Source: a virus
Strand: one strand, 5' to 3'
Length of the DNA stretch: 64,000 bases
IMG/VR virus record: IMGVR_UViG_3300034283_001919
Coordinates: 1 to 64,000 of that record
In this document: piece by piece, positions 9,536 through 17,560 of the stretch
How positions within the stretch are numbered: position 1 is the stretch's first letter
How the letters are laid out: the number at the start of each line of letters is the position of its first letter
The notes under the pieces: generated by a model
What the model was told of the DNA's origin: nothing
The model's input: the letters and a program-made list of their open reading frames with translations, nothing else
The model's database searches: none
Position numbers and translations under genes: made by a program

Positions 9536-11152
9536 ATGTCTGAATCAGCATGGAAGTTAATAGTCGAATCGTATGAGCGAGAATTAAAAAACGCTAAAAC
9601 ACCGGAAGAAAAAGCCCGTTGGCAAGCCGCTATAGATGAATCACTTAATCAGGCTAATGAACAATTTATTATATCTGAAGGTTCAATTAAATCTACTAGA
9701 CAAGAAAAAGCTGCTCAAAAAGCTGCAAAAATTGAAAGAGCAAAAAATAAAAAAGCCTTAGAAGATGTACCTGGATTAATAGAAGAAGGTAAAATTACAT
9801 ACTTTCCTGGACACAGGCAACCGGATAGTAATGAAGCTGAGTTACTCCAATCCCAATTTAGCCAAGAGCGTGAAGCTCAACAAGCTAGACCAAAGAGAAT
9901 TAGCCAAGATATTGATGCTCTTGCTGCAGCGGAAGATGAATCCAACGCAATGCTTAAACGAGATCGTGAAGCAAGGAGTGCTAAAACAAGCAGCTCAGCA
10001 AACAAACCTGCACCGAAAACAGTCAACGCCACAAACGCCAGAACAGCAGAAGAAAGACAAGCAATTCTAGATGCTATTGCAGCAAGAAGACAAGCAGCGA
10101 TAGATGCTGGCTCATCAAGATCTAATACACCAAAACCAGCTCCAAATGTGCCACAAGGCGTTTTAAATGGCATCGATAGAAGGCAAGCGGCAATAGATCG
10201 TGCAAGAGATAGAAATCAACAAAAAAAACAACCTATTGTTAAAGTAAATGAATTACCAGAACAAGTCTATGATGGTGTACCTGATTTTGAAACACCGGAC
10301 ATGGTGGGAGCAGATTGGACTCCGTTAGATGATTTTGCAGAGAATTTTGAAGATGATTTTGTAGAGAATTTTGAAGATAATCCCTTTCATGCTGTAGATG
10401 ATACTCTTCCCACCGGGCAAAGACTAGCAAAAGTTGATCAAATAGGTAAGGATCTAGCATCTGAAGCTGAAGCAAAAGCAAAAAAAAGAGCACAAAAAAA
10501 TGCTCAGAAACAAGAACTTATACAAAAAGATTTAGAAATAACAAAAAAAACAAGAATAGAAGAAATATTAAACAGAGAACCTCATCCAGGAGAAGCTATT
10601 AATGCAAGGATTCAATCTGGACAAATTAGCCTAGAAGATCTCAGCGTGAAGGAATACAGTCAATGGGAGAATCTACTAGCTGATCAAGCTAACGAACATG
10701 GTGGATTTTCCACAATGCATGGGTCTAAACCAATGATAAGTCCATCCACAGCTCCTAAAGTAGTAGCAGGATCGGTACCCCCCACAAAAATTACCCCCTT
10801 TCGTGCCATGCTAGGTAGGGCTAATGCAAGAGGAATGTCCGCATTGGAAGACACAATGGATCTTGTGGCTGATATATCTTATAACGCAAGAACCAGCAAT
10901 ACCTCAGGAATTATTGGGGATTTGATACCTCAAACTATCTCTAACTTAAAACCAGTAGTGCAAAACATAAAAAATCATAGTACTTCAAAAAATATAATAA
11001 AAAATATGGGAGTAGCACAAGATCTAGTAAAAGATAGTAAGTATTATAAATCGGTGTCAAAAAGCAGAGGACAGCAAATTGCACTTGGCGCTTCAGTTTT
11101 AGCAGGTATTGGCGTGGCTTCAAACAGGAACTTAAAAGAAAGAAGAGGATAA
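9536..11152 (+). CDS. Coiled-coil Lys/Gln/Ala-rich protein, probable virion component
   Basis: 538 aa. The N-terminal half is charged and helical (KAAQKAAKIERAK, EERQAILDAIAAR), the centre has two acidic repeats (NFEDDFVENFED), and the C terminus is less charged with a short hydrophobic stretch (IALGASVLAGIGVA). No enzyme motif. It sits between the HEIGH protein and a small basic protein in one operon, which suggests an internal virion, ejection or scaffold-like role. Not assigned to a family. Confidence 0.6.
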   Translation: MSESAWKLIVESYERELKNAKTPEEKARWQAAIDESLNQANEQFIISEGSIKSTRQEKAAQKAAKIERAKNKKALEDVPGLIEEGKITYFPGHRQPDSNEAELLQSQFSQEREAQQARPKRISQDIDALAAAEDESNAMLKRDREARSAKTSSSANKPAPKTVNATNARTAEERQAILDAIAARRQAAIDAGSSRSNTPKPAPNVPQGVLNGIDRRQAAIDRARDRNQQKKQPIVKVNELPEQVYDGVPDFETPDMVGADWTPLDDFAENFEDDFVENFEDNPFHAVDDTLPTGQRLAKVDQIGKDLASEAEAKAKKRAQKNAQKQELIQKDLEITKKTRIEEILNREPHPGEAINARIQSGQISLEDLSVKEYSQWENLLADQANEHGGFSTMHGSKPMISPSTAPKVVAGSVPPTKITPFRAMLGRANARGMSALEDTMDLVADISYNARTSNTSGIIGDLIPQTISNLKPVVQNIKNHSTSKNIIKNMGVAQDLVKDSKYYKSVSKSRGQQIALGASVLAGIGVASNRNLKERRG

Positions 11153-11154
11153 CT

Positions 11155-11502
11155 ATGCCCATTAGATTCACTGATTCTGGGATAAAACAGACTGGGCTCA
11201 TGTCGCAATCAAATGATCCAGCTGGTTATACTGGTTTATCTGGAGCTCTAAATTTTAAAAGAAATAAATATTCTAGAGAAGATCTAAAGCCACACTTATT
11301 GCAAGTCGGAATGAGAGAGCCAGGGTTTAGGCAAGCAAGTGTTCCAATTAGAGGTCTTCAGTCAAAAGCTCCACAAAGAGGAATTTCACTATCAGCAAGA
11401 GCAGCAGCTCGAGGTAATTTTAGCTTTGCTAAAGTTAAAAGAGATGATATGAAAAGAGATCTTAACTACAACAGAAATCCTAACATAAACCCTTATCAAT
11501 AA
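11155..11502 (+). CDS. Small basic hypothetical protein ending the rightward operon
   Basis: 115 aa, basic (many Arg and Lys), starting MPIRFTDSGIK, with RBS agaggat just upstream and only 2 bp after the previous stop. Rich in Gly, Arg, Gln and Ser; no domain recognised. Last rightward gene in the window, converging on the proteasome-like gene. Confidence 0.6.
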   Translation: MPIRFTDSGIKQTGLMSQSNDPAGYTGLSGALNFKRNKYSREDLKPHLLQVGMREPGFRQASVPIRGLQSKAPQRGISLSARAAARGNFSFAKVKRDDMKRDLNYNRNPNINPYQ

Positions 11503-11558
11503 AACGCTAAGACTTAAGACACTATAAAAAAAAATAACTCTTTAAATAAATAAATTAA

Positions 11559-12176
11559 TTACTTGTCTGTTGCATTCTGAACATAACAGTGGAATGGTGA
11601 TCCAGTATAAGGATCATACTTAGCTGCCACTGCAATGGCCTTGAGAGCGATTGCACGGGCTTGTGAGACGGTAGGGGACTTCTTACCCATAAGGATCTGT
11701 AGAGCGCCTAAGGCGTACGGAGAACCTGTTCCTAGGGCATAAAGGCCACTAGCATCAGATGTCCAAGAATAATCCCCTTCTACAACATAGATAGATCCAT
11801 TAAGGACTGTCAATATAGAAGAAGCATGTTCGTTAATGTGGTTTTTATCTTCATTGCTTTCAGGAGTAGCATAGCCCTGATTCTCAAAACAGTTTATTAA
11901 AGCAGGGACAAATTTAGATGTAATGAACTGATCTAGCTTTCTTCCTACTAAACCTGGAGTAGGCATGGGGGGTTGAAAAACGTGATGAAGAATATTGATT
12001 GCTCTCATGTCTCCGGCAGCACCGAGAAGGTATCTACCATTAGTTCCAACTTTATTAGTACTTTCTTTTAAAGTTGTTATCTGAGAAGCAAATCCACCAG
12101 AATCCATTGTTGATATTCTAGAGTCAGAACATATCAATGCGTAATTATCACCTTGTATACCTATAATAGTTGTCAT
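11559..12176 (-). CDS. Proteasome beta-subunit-like Ntn-hydrolase
   Basis: 205 aa. After Met removal the N terminus is T-T-I-I-G, as in processed proteasome beta subunits and HslV. Counting from that Thr as T1, D17 is conserved in CSDSR. A Lys follows in TTLKES (K36, close to the usual K33). LGTGSPYALGAL matches the GSG/Ser129 region, and KYDPYTGSP matches the Asp166/Ser169 region. So Thr nucleophile, Asp, Lys and Ser all appear present. There is no long propeptide, as in HslV and unlike host PrcB. Predicted role: ATP-dependent degradation together with an unfoldase; the AAA+ protein at 25711-27333 is the candidate partner, although not adjacent. Confidence 0.8.
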   Translation of the reverse strand: MTTIIGIQGDNYALICSDSRISTMDSGGFASQITTLKESTNKVGTNGRYLLGAAGDMRAINILHHVFQPPMPTPGLVGRKLDQFITSKFVPALINCFENQGYATPESNEDKNHINEHASSILTVLNGSIYVVEGDYSWTSDASGLYALGTGSPYALGALQILMGKKSPTVSQARAIALKAIAVAAKYDPYTGSPFHCYVQNATDK

Positions 12177-12411
12177 TTCAGCCTCTTTAAAGATTCAGAT
12201 ATGCATCTATTATACATTGAAGATGAGAAAAAAACAAGAAGTTAAAGCTATATTATAGGAGCTAATAACTTTATAACCAATTTAATGGAAGGCCATATAT
12301 CTTTAATAAATCTAACTGTAGAAGAAATAGCTTGGCGTAATTTCATGTATCCTCTTTTTGATTTGTGATTTGTTATTTTTAGAATATAACTACTCACAAC
12401 CAGTGAGAATA
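12177..12411. other. Intergenic region upstream of the proteasome-like gene
   Basis: 235 bp, A+T-rich. A 27-codon rightward ORF (12285-12368, MEGHISLINL) lies here with a weak upstream aggag; I cannot tell whether it is translated. Probably carries the promoter for 11559-12176. Confidence 0.35.
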
Positions 12412-12771
12412 CTATTTAGATGGTTTCTTCTTTATTTGTTCAAGAGCGTAAGCCCTCATAGCTCTCTTTTGACAACGATGCATAGGAGGTTCATTTATTC
12501 TGATCTCGACACCAATATAGACTAAACAAGTCGAACACTGCCAATGAGATGGAGCTTCTATCCAGGTCTTGTCTGAAGCTGTTTTAGGTTTTGCGGATTC
12601 AACTAAAACTTTTTGCAATGGCTTAGAAGTAGAAATCTTTTTAATAAAGATAGGAGCATTATCTAAAGAAAGAACCTTAATGCATTTAGGACAGTAATGA
12701 GGCTTTCTGCCTCTTATCTTATCTCTTCTCCAATTCTTGGAGCAATGATTGCAATTAAGTGTTTCTTTCAT
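12412..12771 (-). CDS. Double zinc-ribbon protein
   Basis: 119 aa with CNHC...CPKC at the N terminus (about residues 7-30) and CSTC plus a C-terminal Cys (about 79-100). Lys-rich linker and tail. A likely nucleic-acid or protein-binding zinc protein; no enzyme motif. Confidence 0.6.
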   Translation of the reverse strand: MKETLNCNHCSKNWRRDKIRGRKPHYCPKCIKVLSLDNAPIFIKKISTSKPLQKVLVESAKPKTASDKTWIEAPSHWQCSTCLVYIGVEIRINEPPMHRCQKRAMRAYALEQIKKKPSK

Positions 12772-12823
12772 GACTTTCTTTCGCTAAGGAACAGTAATAT
12801 ACTACAAGTTCTTATAGTAGAAA

Positions 12824-13033
12824 TCAACTCTGAATATTTAAATCTTTTTTATAAAGATCTTCCATTATCTCTGTGATTGTATTTAAGACACTTGGATAAT
12901 GTTCATTGGTAAGAGACCAAAGGTTGGCTATGGCTTCGCAAATAGATATAGCAGACTTATGAACAGCCTCATGTGGAAGATGTTCTGCTTGTAGCTCTGC
13001 ATAAACTTTATTGTAAATTTCTGTGTAATTCAT
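12824..13033 (-). CDS. Small helical hypothetical protein
   Basis: 69 aa, predicted all-helical and acidic, with an RBS (agaaggg) before the ATG. It sits directly downstream of the tRNA-Gly gene. No family recognised. Confidence 0.55.
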   Translation of the reverse strand: MNYTEIYNKVYAELQAEHLPHEAVHKSAISICEAIANLWSLTNEHYPSVLNTITEIMEDLYKKDLNIQS

Positions 13034-13046
13034 ATTTCCCTTCTAG

Positions 13047-13117
<71 letters not shown>

Positions 13118-13138
13118 GAAGGTATAAGTATATCACAT

Positions 13139-13312
13139 CTAGCGGTTAGGTTTCGAACCACGAGGACGTATTGGTGCGTCAGGCAAAGATTCACGACAAG
13201 CGTTACGTGTATGTAGCATAAGTCTATCTGGACTTACGTCTTCAAGGTCGTAACCAGCCCACCATTCAGCAAGCTCTCTTGGCATATAGACTAAAACAAC
13301 ATCATCAAACAT
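13139..13312 (-). CDS. Small hypothetical protein between tRNA-Gly and tRNA-Asn
   Basis: 57 aa, starting MFDDVVLVYM and ending in a basic, proline-containing tail (IRPRGSKPNR). Contains WWAGYDLEDVSPDRL. Coding is supported by clean fit between two tRNA genes and by codon composition. No family recognised. Confidence 0.55.
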   Translation of the reverse strand: MFDDVVLVYMPRELAEWWAGYDLEDVSPDRLMLHTRNACRESLPDAPIRPRGSKPNR

Positions 13313-13336
13313 AATCAATCTTTCTATTTTATTTAG

Positions 13337-13409
13337 CTCCCAGAGTAGGGCTCGAACCTACGACCAACGGATTAACAGTCCGTAGCTCTGCCAACTGAGC
13401 TATCTGGGA
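13337..13409 (-). tRNA. tRNA-Asn (GUU)
   Basis: Canonical 73-nt cloverleaf: acceptor TCCCAGA/TCTGGGA, D arm with AGCTCAGTTGGCAGAGCT, anticodon loop CTGTTAA, T arm GTAGG-TTCGAGC-CCTAC, discriminator G. CCA not encoded. Confidence 0.95.
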
Positions 13410-13415
13410 AAGTAG

Positions 13416-13679
13416 TTACCAACCACAGCGAGCAAAGATAAATGCTGATGAAAGTACAAAAACTAAAAGTAGTATTTCATTTCTATACTGCATATACTTA
13501 CGAGCATATCTTATGCCGTTTCTATATATCTTAGAACTAGCAGATAATTTAGAACCATCTGTGTCACCATGATAAGTAAAGAAATGTTTATCTTCAATAG
13601 TTTGAAAATGTTTTACTCCATAATCAAAACCAGTTAAAAACACTTTTGCAATGTAAATCCATTGTTTAATCTTGTTCAT
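13416..13679 (-). CDS. Small protein with C-terminal membrane segment
   Basis: 87 aa from ATG 13679, which has GAGGAT upstream; an upstream TTG at 13697 is less likely. The C terminus has a hydrophobic helix (ILLLVFVLSSAFIFA) followed by RCGW, so a C-tail-anchored membrane protein is predicted. Confidence 0.55.
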   Translation of the reverse strand: MNKIKQWIYIAKVFLTGFDYGVKHFQTIEDKHFFTYHGDTDGSKLSASSKIYRNGIRYARKYMQYRNEILLLVFVLSSAFIFARCGW

Positions 13680-14070
13680 ATTTTTGTATATCCTCAATAG
13701 TAGGTGATAACAGAGTAGCTGAGACCAATAGGCTGTCAGTAAATTTTAAATCATACTCAAGCCTAAAACTGTTAGTAGGAGTCATATACATAGACTCTTC
13801 ATCAAGTCGAACTATCGTATGAACTTCAATATGACCATGCATGTACATAGGCTCATAATTGGATATTTCAGGAGAATCAAAATTAAGATAATTACAAATG
13901 TGAAATCTTCCATCATTTGAAATAAAATAATCATCTAAACATTGATCTAAATCTTTTGTTTGAAATCCATCTTGAGAAATTGTTGAATGGATGAAGGATC
14001 TAATTTTAGAGGGAATATATTCCGGTATAGGCAAGGGATATTCTATGAATATAGTGTCGTATAATCCCAT
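13666..14070 (-). CDS. Hypothetical phage protein (MGLYDTI-type)
   Basis: 134 aa. The start MGLYDTIFIEYPLP is typical of a widespread group of uncharacterised phage proteins that begin with MG-YD. Beta-rich, acidic, no catalytic motif. Overlaps the next gene start by 14 bp, indicating coupling. Confidence 0.6.
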   Translation of the reverse strand: MGLYDTIFIEYPLPIPEYIPSKIRSFIHSTISQDGFQTKDLDQCLDDYFISNDGRFHICNYLNFDSPEISNYEPMYMHGHIEVHTIVRLDEESMYMTPTNSFRLEYDLKFTDSLLVSATLLSPTIEDIQKYEQD

Positions 14071-14077
14071 AAGTAAA

Positions 14078-14308
14078 TTATATCAGATCAGGATCTTCTG
14101 TACAATTGTATTCTTCACGTAAAGTGTTTATTTGAAGCTTAAGTTGGTCGTTTTCTTTTTCCAATAAAGTAGAACGATCAACCCAAAATTTAATTAATTG
14201 ACGTTGATTAGCTATTAATTCAGACTCAGTAAGATCAGGTTGATCAGTGTTGTTGGGATGACGCTTTAGTTTTTTAATTACTTCTGTAATTGGATTATGA
14301 TGTGTCAT
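14078..14308 (-). CDS. Small coiled-coil protein
   Basis: 76 aa. Residues about 45-68 form a heptad-like coil (LLEKENDQLKLQINTLREEY). Possibly a dimeric accessory. Start overlaps the stop of the 14305 gene by four bases (ATGA). Confidence 0.55.
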   Translation of the reverse strand: MTHHNPITEVIKKLKRHPNNTDQPDLTESELIANQRQLIKFWVDRSTLLEKENDQLKLQINTLREEYNCTEDPDLI

Positions 14309-14505
14309 TTTTTTCCTAAATCTTTTATTATACGAATAAAGAACTCTTCAAGAGTAATATCTGCAGATATAGCTGCAAGCTTTATCTTTAAAAATTCTCT
14401 GTCATTAAATTTAACAGTGCAAATCTTTTTATTGTTTGACTGAAGTCTAAAAATAACTTTATGTTTTCTACGATTTTTAATATTAACTAAAATATTCATC
14501 TTCAT
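14305..14505 (-). CDS. Small basic ribbon-helix-helix-like protein
   Basis: About 66 aa when started at the ATG at 14505 (a second ATG lies at 14499; the longer ORF to 14532 overlaps the upstream gene heavily). The segment CTVKFNDREFLKIKLAAISADITLEEF has the strand-helix-helix spacing of Arc/CopG regulators. Basic N terminus. DNA-binding regulator is inferred. Confidence 0.5.
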   Translation of the reverse strand: MKMNILVNIKNRRKHKVIFRLQSNNKKICTVKFNDREFLKIKLAAISADITLEEFFIRIIKDLGKK

Positions 14506-14686
14506 TTTCAACAACTTCAAAACAATCATCACAGTACCAAAGTTTATACATTTTACTAGCAGTTACAAGATCTGTGTATCCACCTTGATTTTCATCAAAT
14601 GAATTTTTACAATTGTTACAAAAATCATTATGTATCTCATCTAAGGCACGTGTCATTGCTTTTCTCATTTCTTCAAAATCACTCAT
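14483..14686 (-). CDS. Small zinc-binding acidic protein
   Basis: 67 aa with paired CNNC and CDDC motifs about 30 residues apart and an acidic C terminus. Probable structural zinc site. No enzyme motif. Confidence 0.55.
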   Translation of the reverse strand: MSDFEEMRKAMTRALDEIHNDFCNNCKNSFDENQGGYTDLVTASKMYKLWYCDDCFEVVENEDEYFS

Positions 14687-14882
14687 AATCTATTACCAAC
14701 GTTTCTTCAATAGGAAAGGTTATCAACCCATTTAATAAAGTATCTACTACAAACTCATCACCCTCAACCCAAAGGGAAGTAAAATGAACTTGTGATCCAT
14801 CATATAGTTGAGCAAAACCAGGACTAGAGTGTCCGGTAATTGAAGGATGATCGTGTTCAGCTCTTATAATCATTTGAGTCAT
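14679..14882 (-). CDS. Small acidic hypothetical protein
   Basis: 67 aa, beta-rich, with a histidine-rich N terminus (AEHDHPSITGHSS). Overlaps neighbours by a few bases on both sides. No family recognised. Confidence 0.5.
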   Translation of the reverse strand: MTQMIIRAEHDHPSITGHSSPGFAQLYDGSQVHFTSLWVEGDEFVVDTLLNGLITFPIEETLVIDYE

Positions 14883-15063
14883 TGTACTCTTCCCAGGTTA
14901 TAGGTAGCATCTTAGGCGTGTTGTGGCAAGATCCACATTTACCGTTTCCTCTTTGATGGAACATAGAATGACTTGGCCAATCTGTGCAACAACGAAGTAT
15001 AACTTCGGTTCCCCAATAAGAAGATAGTCTATCTCTTACTTCTTTAGAGGGTAAAAATATCAT
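14857..15063 (-). CDS. Small Cys-rich hypothetical protein
   Basis: 68 aa with RCC and KCGSC cysteines and nearby His residues, compatible with a zinc site. Overlaps the next gene by 26 bp. Unknown function. Confidence 0.5.
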   Translation of the reverse strand: MIFLPSKEVRDRLSSYWGTEVILRCCTDWPSHSMFHQRGNGKCGSCHNTPKMLPITWEEYNDSNDYKS

Positions 15064-15068
15064 TACAA

Positions 15069-15359
15069 CTAATCATCGTGGATATCCCATTCACTTAGTT
15101 GTTTACGTATTGCATCTAAGGAAGATGCAGTAGAAACGCTTTTAGTACTAATGGAATTATTAACTTTTTGGCTATTTAAATTTAAAGTATTTATTAGATC
15201 TAAAGCATCGTCTCGATCTGAGTCATTCATAGTTGCAAGCTTATGCCAAGTTAATCCGTTGTCATAAGATCTCATTATTACGTAAATATGCTGATCAACA
15301 TCATATTCAGTATCCCAGCCATCAGGACCTTCTATCATTAAAGAGTATAGAACGCTCAT
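15069..15359 (-). CDS. Hypothetical protein
   Basis: 96 aa, acidic. N-terminal beta-rich part (YSLMIEGPDGWDTEYDVDQ), Ser-rich linker, then a short C-terminal helix. No family recognised. Confidence 0.5.
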   Translation of the reverse strand: MSVLYSLMIEGPDGWDTEYDVDQHIYVIMRSYDNGLTWHKLATMNDSDRDDALDLINTLNLNSQKVNNSISTKSVSTASSLDAIRKQLSEWDIHDD

Positions 15360-15829
15360 TTTAATCCAGTCTGTTTTGAATCTTTAATTAACTCATCTAT
15401 TACAAGCCAAAGAGAAGGCCATTCTCGTCTGTGCTGATCTATAATTTTTTGATGAAGTTTAGGATTTACAGAACCAATATAATAAGACTGTAAAGAGTCT
15501 GATGCGTTATCGTTAAAGACAATATTGCGCAATCTTAAAATAAGAATATCTCTGTTATCTTTAGAGGATAGCTCTTCTATTTTTTGAGAAATATAATCAT
15601 GCTTGTGTTTTTGAAACTGGTCTTGAGATTTTTTTTGTTTCCAAACATCTTGATAAGGATTAGTGGTGTTAGCAACTTTGTAACTTGTTATTGCAACTTT
15701 GTTATCTACTGAAGTAGAAGTAGTTGGAATCGAAGTATGAGTCTTGGTAACTGCTTTATTATTTAAAGCGTCAGCTATTTTACCAAGAGATACAGCTATG
15801 TTGTTTAATGCTCTAACTATTGAATTCAT
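15356..15829 (-). CDS. Hypothetical protein with helical C-terminal half
   Basis: 157 aa. N-terminal amphipathic helix (VRALNNIAVSLGKIADAL), Ser/Thr/Val-rich linker, then a charged helical region with DILILRLRNIVF and HRREWPSLWLVIDELI. Start overlaps the neighbour (ATGA). No family recognised. Confidence 0.5.
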   Translation of the reverse strand: MNSIVRALNNIAVSLGKIADALNNKAVTKTHTSIPTTSTSVDNKVAITSYKVANTTNPYQDVWKQKKSQDQFQKHKHDYISQKIEELSSKDNRDILILRLRNIVFNDNASDSLQSYYIGSVNPKLHQKIIDQHRREWPSLWLVIDELIKDSKQTGLK

Positions 15830-16016
15830 TAAATTCTCCTTTTTGTACTCTTAACATAAAAGATATACCCCAATTGTACCACTGACAATCTTCACATTGA
15901 GGATCATAAGGATGATCATCAGGAAGAGCACCTAGCTTTATAGCCTGTTCAGCTTCGGCTAGTACATAAGGGTAAAACTCTTTTATAAGTTTAATGTTCC
16001 TATCATTCTGATTCAT
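15813..16016 (-). CDS. Small hypothetical protein with CxxC
   Basis: 67 aa, containing CEDCQWYNWG. Acidic. Overlaps both neighbours. No family recognised. Confidence 0.5.
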   Translation of the reverse strand: MNQNDRNIKLIKEFYPYVLAEAEQAIKLGALPDDHPYDPQCEDCQWYNWGISFMLRVQKGEFNEFNS

Positions 16017-16239
16017 ACGGTTTTCTCCAAATTGAAGGAGAATGAGATTCTTCTATAGATTGTTTATGTTCAGGATCTTCGTACAACCTTATCATGTGCA
16101 TACAAGGATCATTGCCTTCTTCAAACTCATTATCTTCTTCTAAGCTTATAGGAAAGCTATCATGAGTATAACACACAGCAGGACCACACCAGCCTTTGTC
16201 TAAACCAATTTTAATCCAATCATCGAATGAATTAACCAT
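16003..16239 (-). CDS. Small conserved-type phage protein (GWCGPAVC motif)
   Basis: 78 aa. Carries GWCGPAVCYTHDSFP and DPCMHMIRLYED; to my knowledge this pattern is found in small actinophage proteins of unknown function. Cys and His spacing suggests a metal site. Confidence 0.55.
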   Translation of the reverse strand: MVNSFDDWIKIGLDKGWCGPAVCYTHDSFPISLEEDNEFEEGNDPCMHMIRLYEDPEHKQSIEESHSPSIWRKPYESE

Positions 16240-16492
16240 GACCCAACTCCTTAGAAAGTCTTTCTACTTCAGAAGATAAATGTTGTACTCTTACTTTTAG
16301 CTGATCACGTTCTGTTAGAACTTTTTCATTGCCAGGACAATCTAAAATAACAACTTCTAAATATTTAATATGTTCTATTAAAGTTGTGATTACTTGACCA
16401 TTAATTATATATTCAGCATCAGGACCATCAGAAAATTCAATGTTCCAGTCTTTGTCGACTTTTATGGTTGCACCTGATTTAATATTATCCAT
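16232..16492 (-). CDS. Small hypothetical protein with C-terminal coil
   Basis: 86 aa. N-terminal beta-rich region, then an amphipathic helix (QLKVRVQHLSSEVERLSKEL). Possibly dimeric. No family recognised. Confidence 0.5.
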   Translation of the reverse strand: MDNIKSGATIKVDKDWNIEFSDGPDAEYIINGQVITTLIEHIKYLEVVILDCPGNEKVLTERDQLKVRVQHLSSEVERLSKELGHG

Positions 16493-16503
16493 GATCGATT
16501 ATA

Positions 16504-16890
16504 TCAAAACGGATCATCATTGGCAAGGCCATCTATAAATACAATTGGTTGTTCTTTAGGAAAAGGAATTTTACCTTTTGGATCATAGTTAATTTTATTA
16601 TGAAATTTATCTAAAAGACCGGCAGTATTTATTTGAACATCATCTAAATCAAAACCACCTAGCTTTTTATTAGCTATTACTTTATCTAAAGCATTTAAAG
16701 CATCCATCATTTGTGATGTATCAATATCTTTAAATAGAATTCCTAATTTTTGATTACTTTTAGAATCATTTAATAAAGTTTGAAACTTAGAAGAATATGT
16801 TTCTGAGTCTTGGGAAATTGGTTTTTCAACTCGTTTATTAATCTGAGGCGATGGGAGATTCCAATTATCTGCATATATCATATTGGTCAA
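16504..16890 (-). CDS. Hypothetical acidic protein
   Basis: 128 aa, helical centre (MMDALNALDKVIANKKLGG), Pro-containing C terminus. First gene after a terminator at 16907-16948, so its promoter should lie between that and the HicA-like gene or it may be read through. Confidence 0.5.
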   Translation of the reverse strand: MTNMIYADNWNLPSPQINKRVEKPISQDSETYSSKFQTLLNDSKSNQKLGILFKDIDTSQMMDALNALDKVIANKKLGGFDLDDVQINTAGLLDKFHNKINYDPKGKIPFPKEQPIVFIDGLANDDPF

Positions 16891-16906
16891 TCCTTCTGTG
16901 AGATAA

Positions 16907-16948
16907 AAAAAACCCTGGAGCTCTTACCACCAAAGAGATCCAGGGTTT
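16907..16948. terminator. Bidirectional rho-independent terminator
   Basis: Stem aaaccctgga(g)ctctt / aaagag(a)tccagggttt around a short loop, with A-run on one side and T-run on the other. It separates the HicA-like gene from the 16504-16890 operon. Confidence 0.8.
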
Positions 16949-16958
16949 TAATTAAGTA

Positions 16959-17174
16959 TTATAAAGTGAGTTCTACATTATAGAGCCGTTTAAAATCTCT
17001 CCGCATGGGATGGAGGGCTGATTCCGTCCCGTGTGTAGTGTAGATCGGTCCGCATGTTGTCGGAGGGGGGACAATCTTATATGTACCAGATTTATTCCTA
17101 ACTACGGAGAAACCTAACCGTTCTAATTCAGCTAAGACTTTCTTCATCGATTTAGATTGATGCTGTCTTGGCAA
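16959..17174 (-). CDS. HicA-like small RNA-binding-fold protein
   Basis: 71 aa. The order MKKVLAELERLGFSVVRNKSGTYKI then YTTHGTES then LKRLYNVEL-type C terminus matches HicA/YcfA (dsRBD-like) proteins, with the His in YTTHG at the usual place. No HicB antitoxin is adjacent, so a toxin role is uncertain; phage homologues often stand alone. Codon use differs from the neighbours: CGG appears three times in frame (GAA-CGG, ATG-CGG, AAA-CGG), which suggests more recent transfer. Flanked by its own terminator. Confidence 0.6.
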   Translation of the reverse strand: MPRQHQSKSMKKVLAELERLGFSVVRNKSGTYKIVPPPTTCGPIYTTHGTESALHPMRRDFKRLYNVELTL

Positions 17175-17241
17175 GTGAGCTCCTAACTTCTATAATATCT
17201 TGATAAAAGTATAGCGCTTACTGAAAGAAAACGCAAGTATA

Positions 17242-17545
17242 TTAAAAATCTTTTTCTATTAAAGTTATGATAGAAGATATAGGTATATTAATAATACTTG
17301 AATAAGATATTTGGTTAGAACCGGTCTTAGTGCCGACGGATAAAGCTACAGAATAATAAGAATCAATTGGGTTAGATGAGATAAGAAATCCGAAATGTTT
17401 CTACTTCATATGTGGAGTTTTCTATTTGATCTGGAGAAGTCCAAGTATCTTCTAGAGTATAAGAATCTAACCACTTAATATAAATAAGTTTATGATCAGT
17501 AATTTTGTTCTTTGTATTATATTTAAAATAATCAAAAATAGACAT
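17242..17545 (-). CDS. Hypothetical protein with +1 frame change at CGGA
   Basis: Frame 1 runs from ATG 17545 for 57 codons to TAA 17372-17374. From 17391 a +1 frame continues for 49 codons (GFLISSNPIDSYYS...) to TAA 17242-17244. The second frame has no ATG, GTG or TTG before its coding-like stretch and has a TAG just upstream, so it cannot start on its own. Skipping the C of TTT-CGG-ATT joins VETF to GFLI and gives a protein of about 100 aa. Product unknown; the second half is beta-rich with many Ser and Ile. Clearest of the three frame changes because nothing else explains the tail frame. Confidence 0.6.
17389..17392 (-). other. Proposed +1 frameshift site CGGA (17.4-kb gene)
   Basis: Minus strand reads ACA TTT CGG ATT TCT. 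Skipping C gives TTT GGA TTT CTT. The +1 frame is closed by TAG 11-13 nt upstream, so the shift must occur within about four codons of this CGG. Confidence 0.55.
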
Positions 17546-17560
17546 AGAATAATTATAACA

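Noticed and set aside
16959-17174. Complete HicAB toxin-antitoxin module
   Set aside because: No HicB partner lies next to the HicA-like gene.
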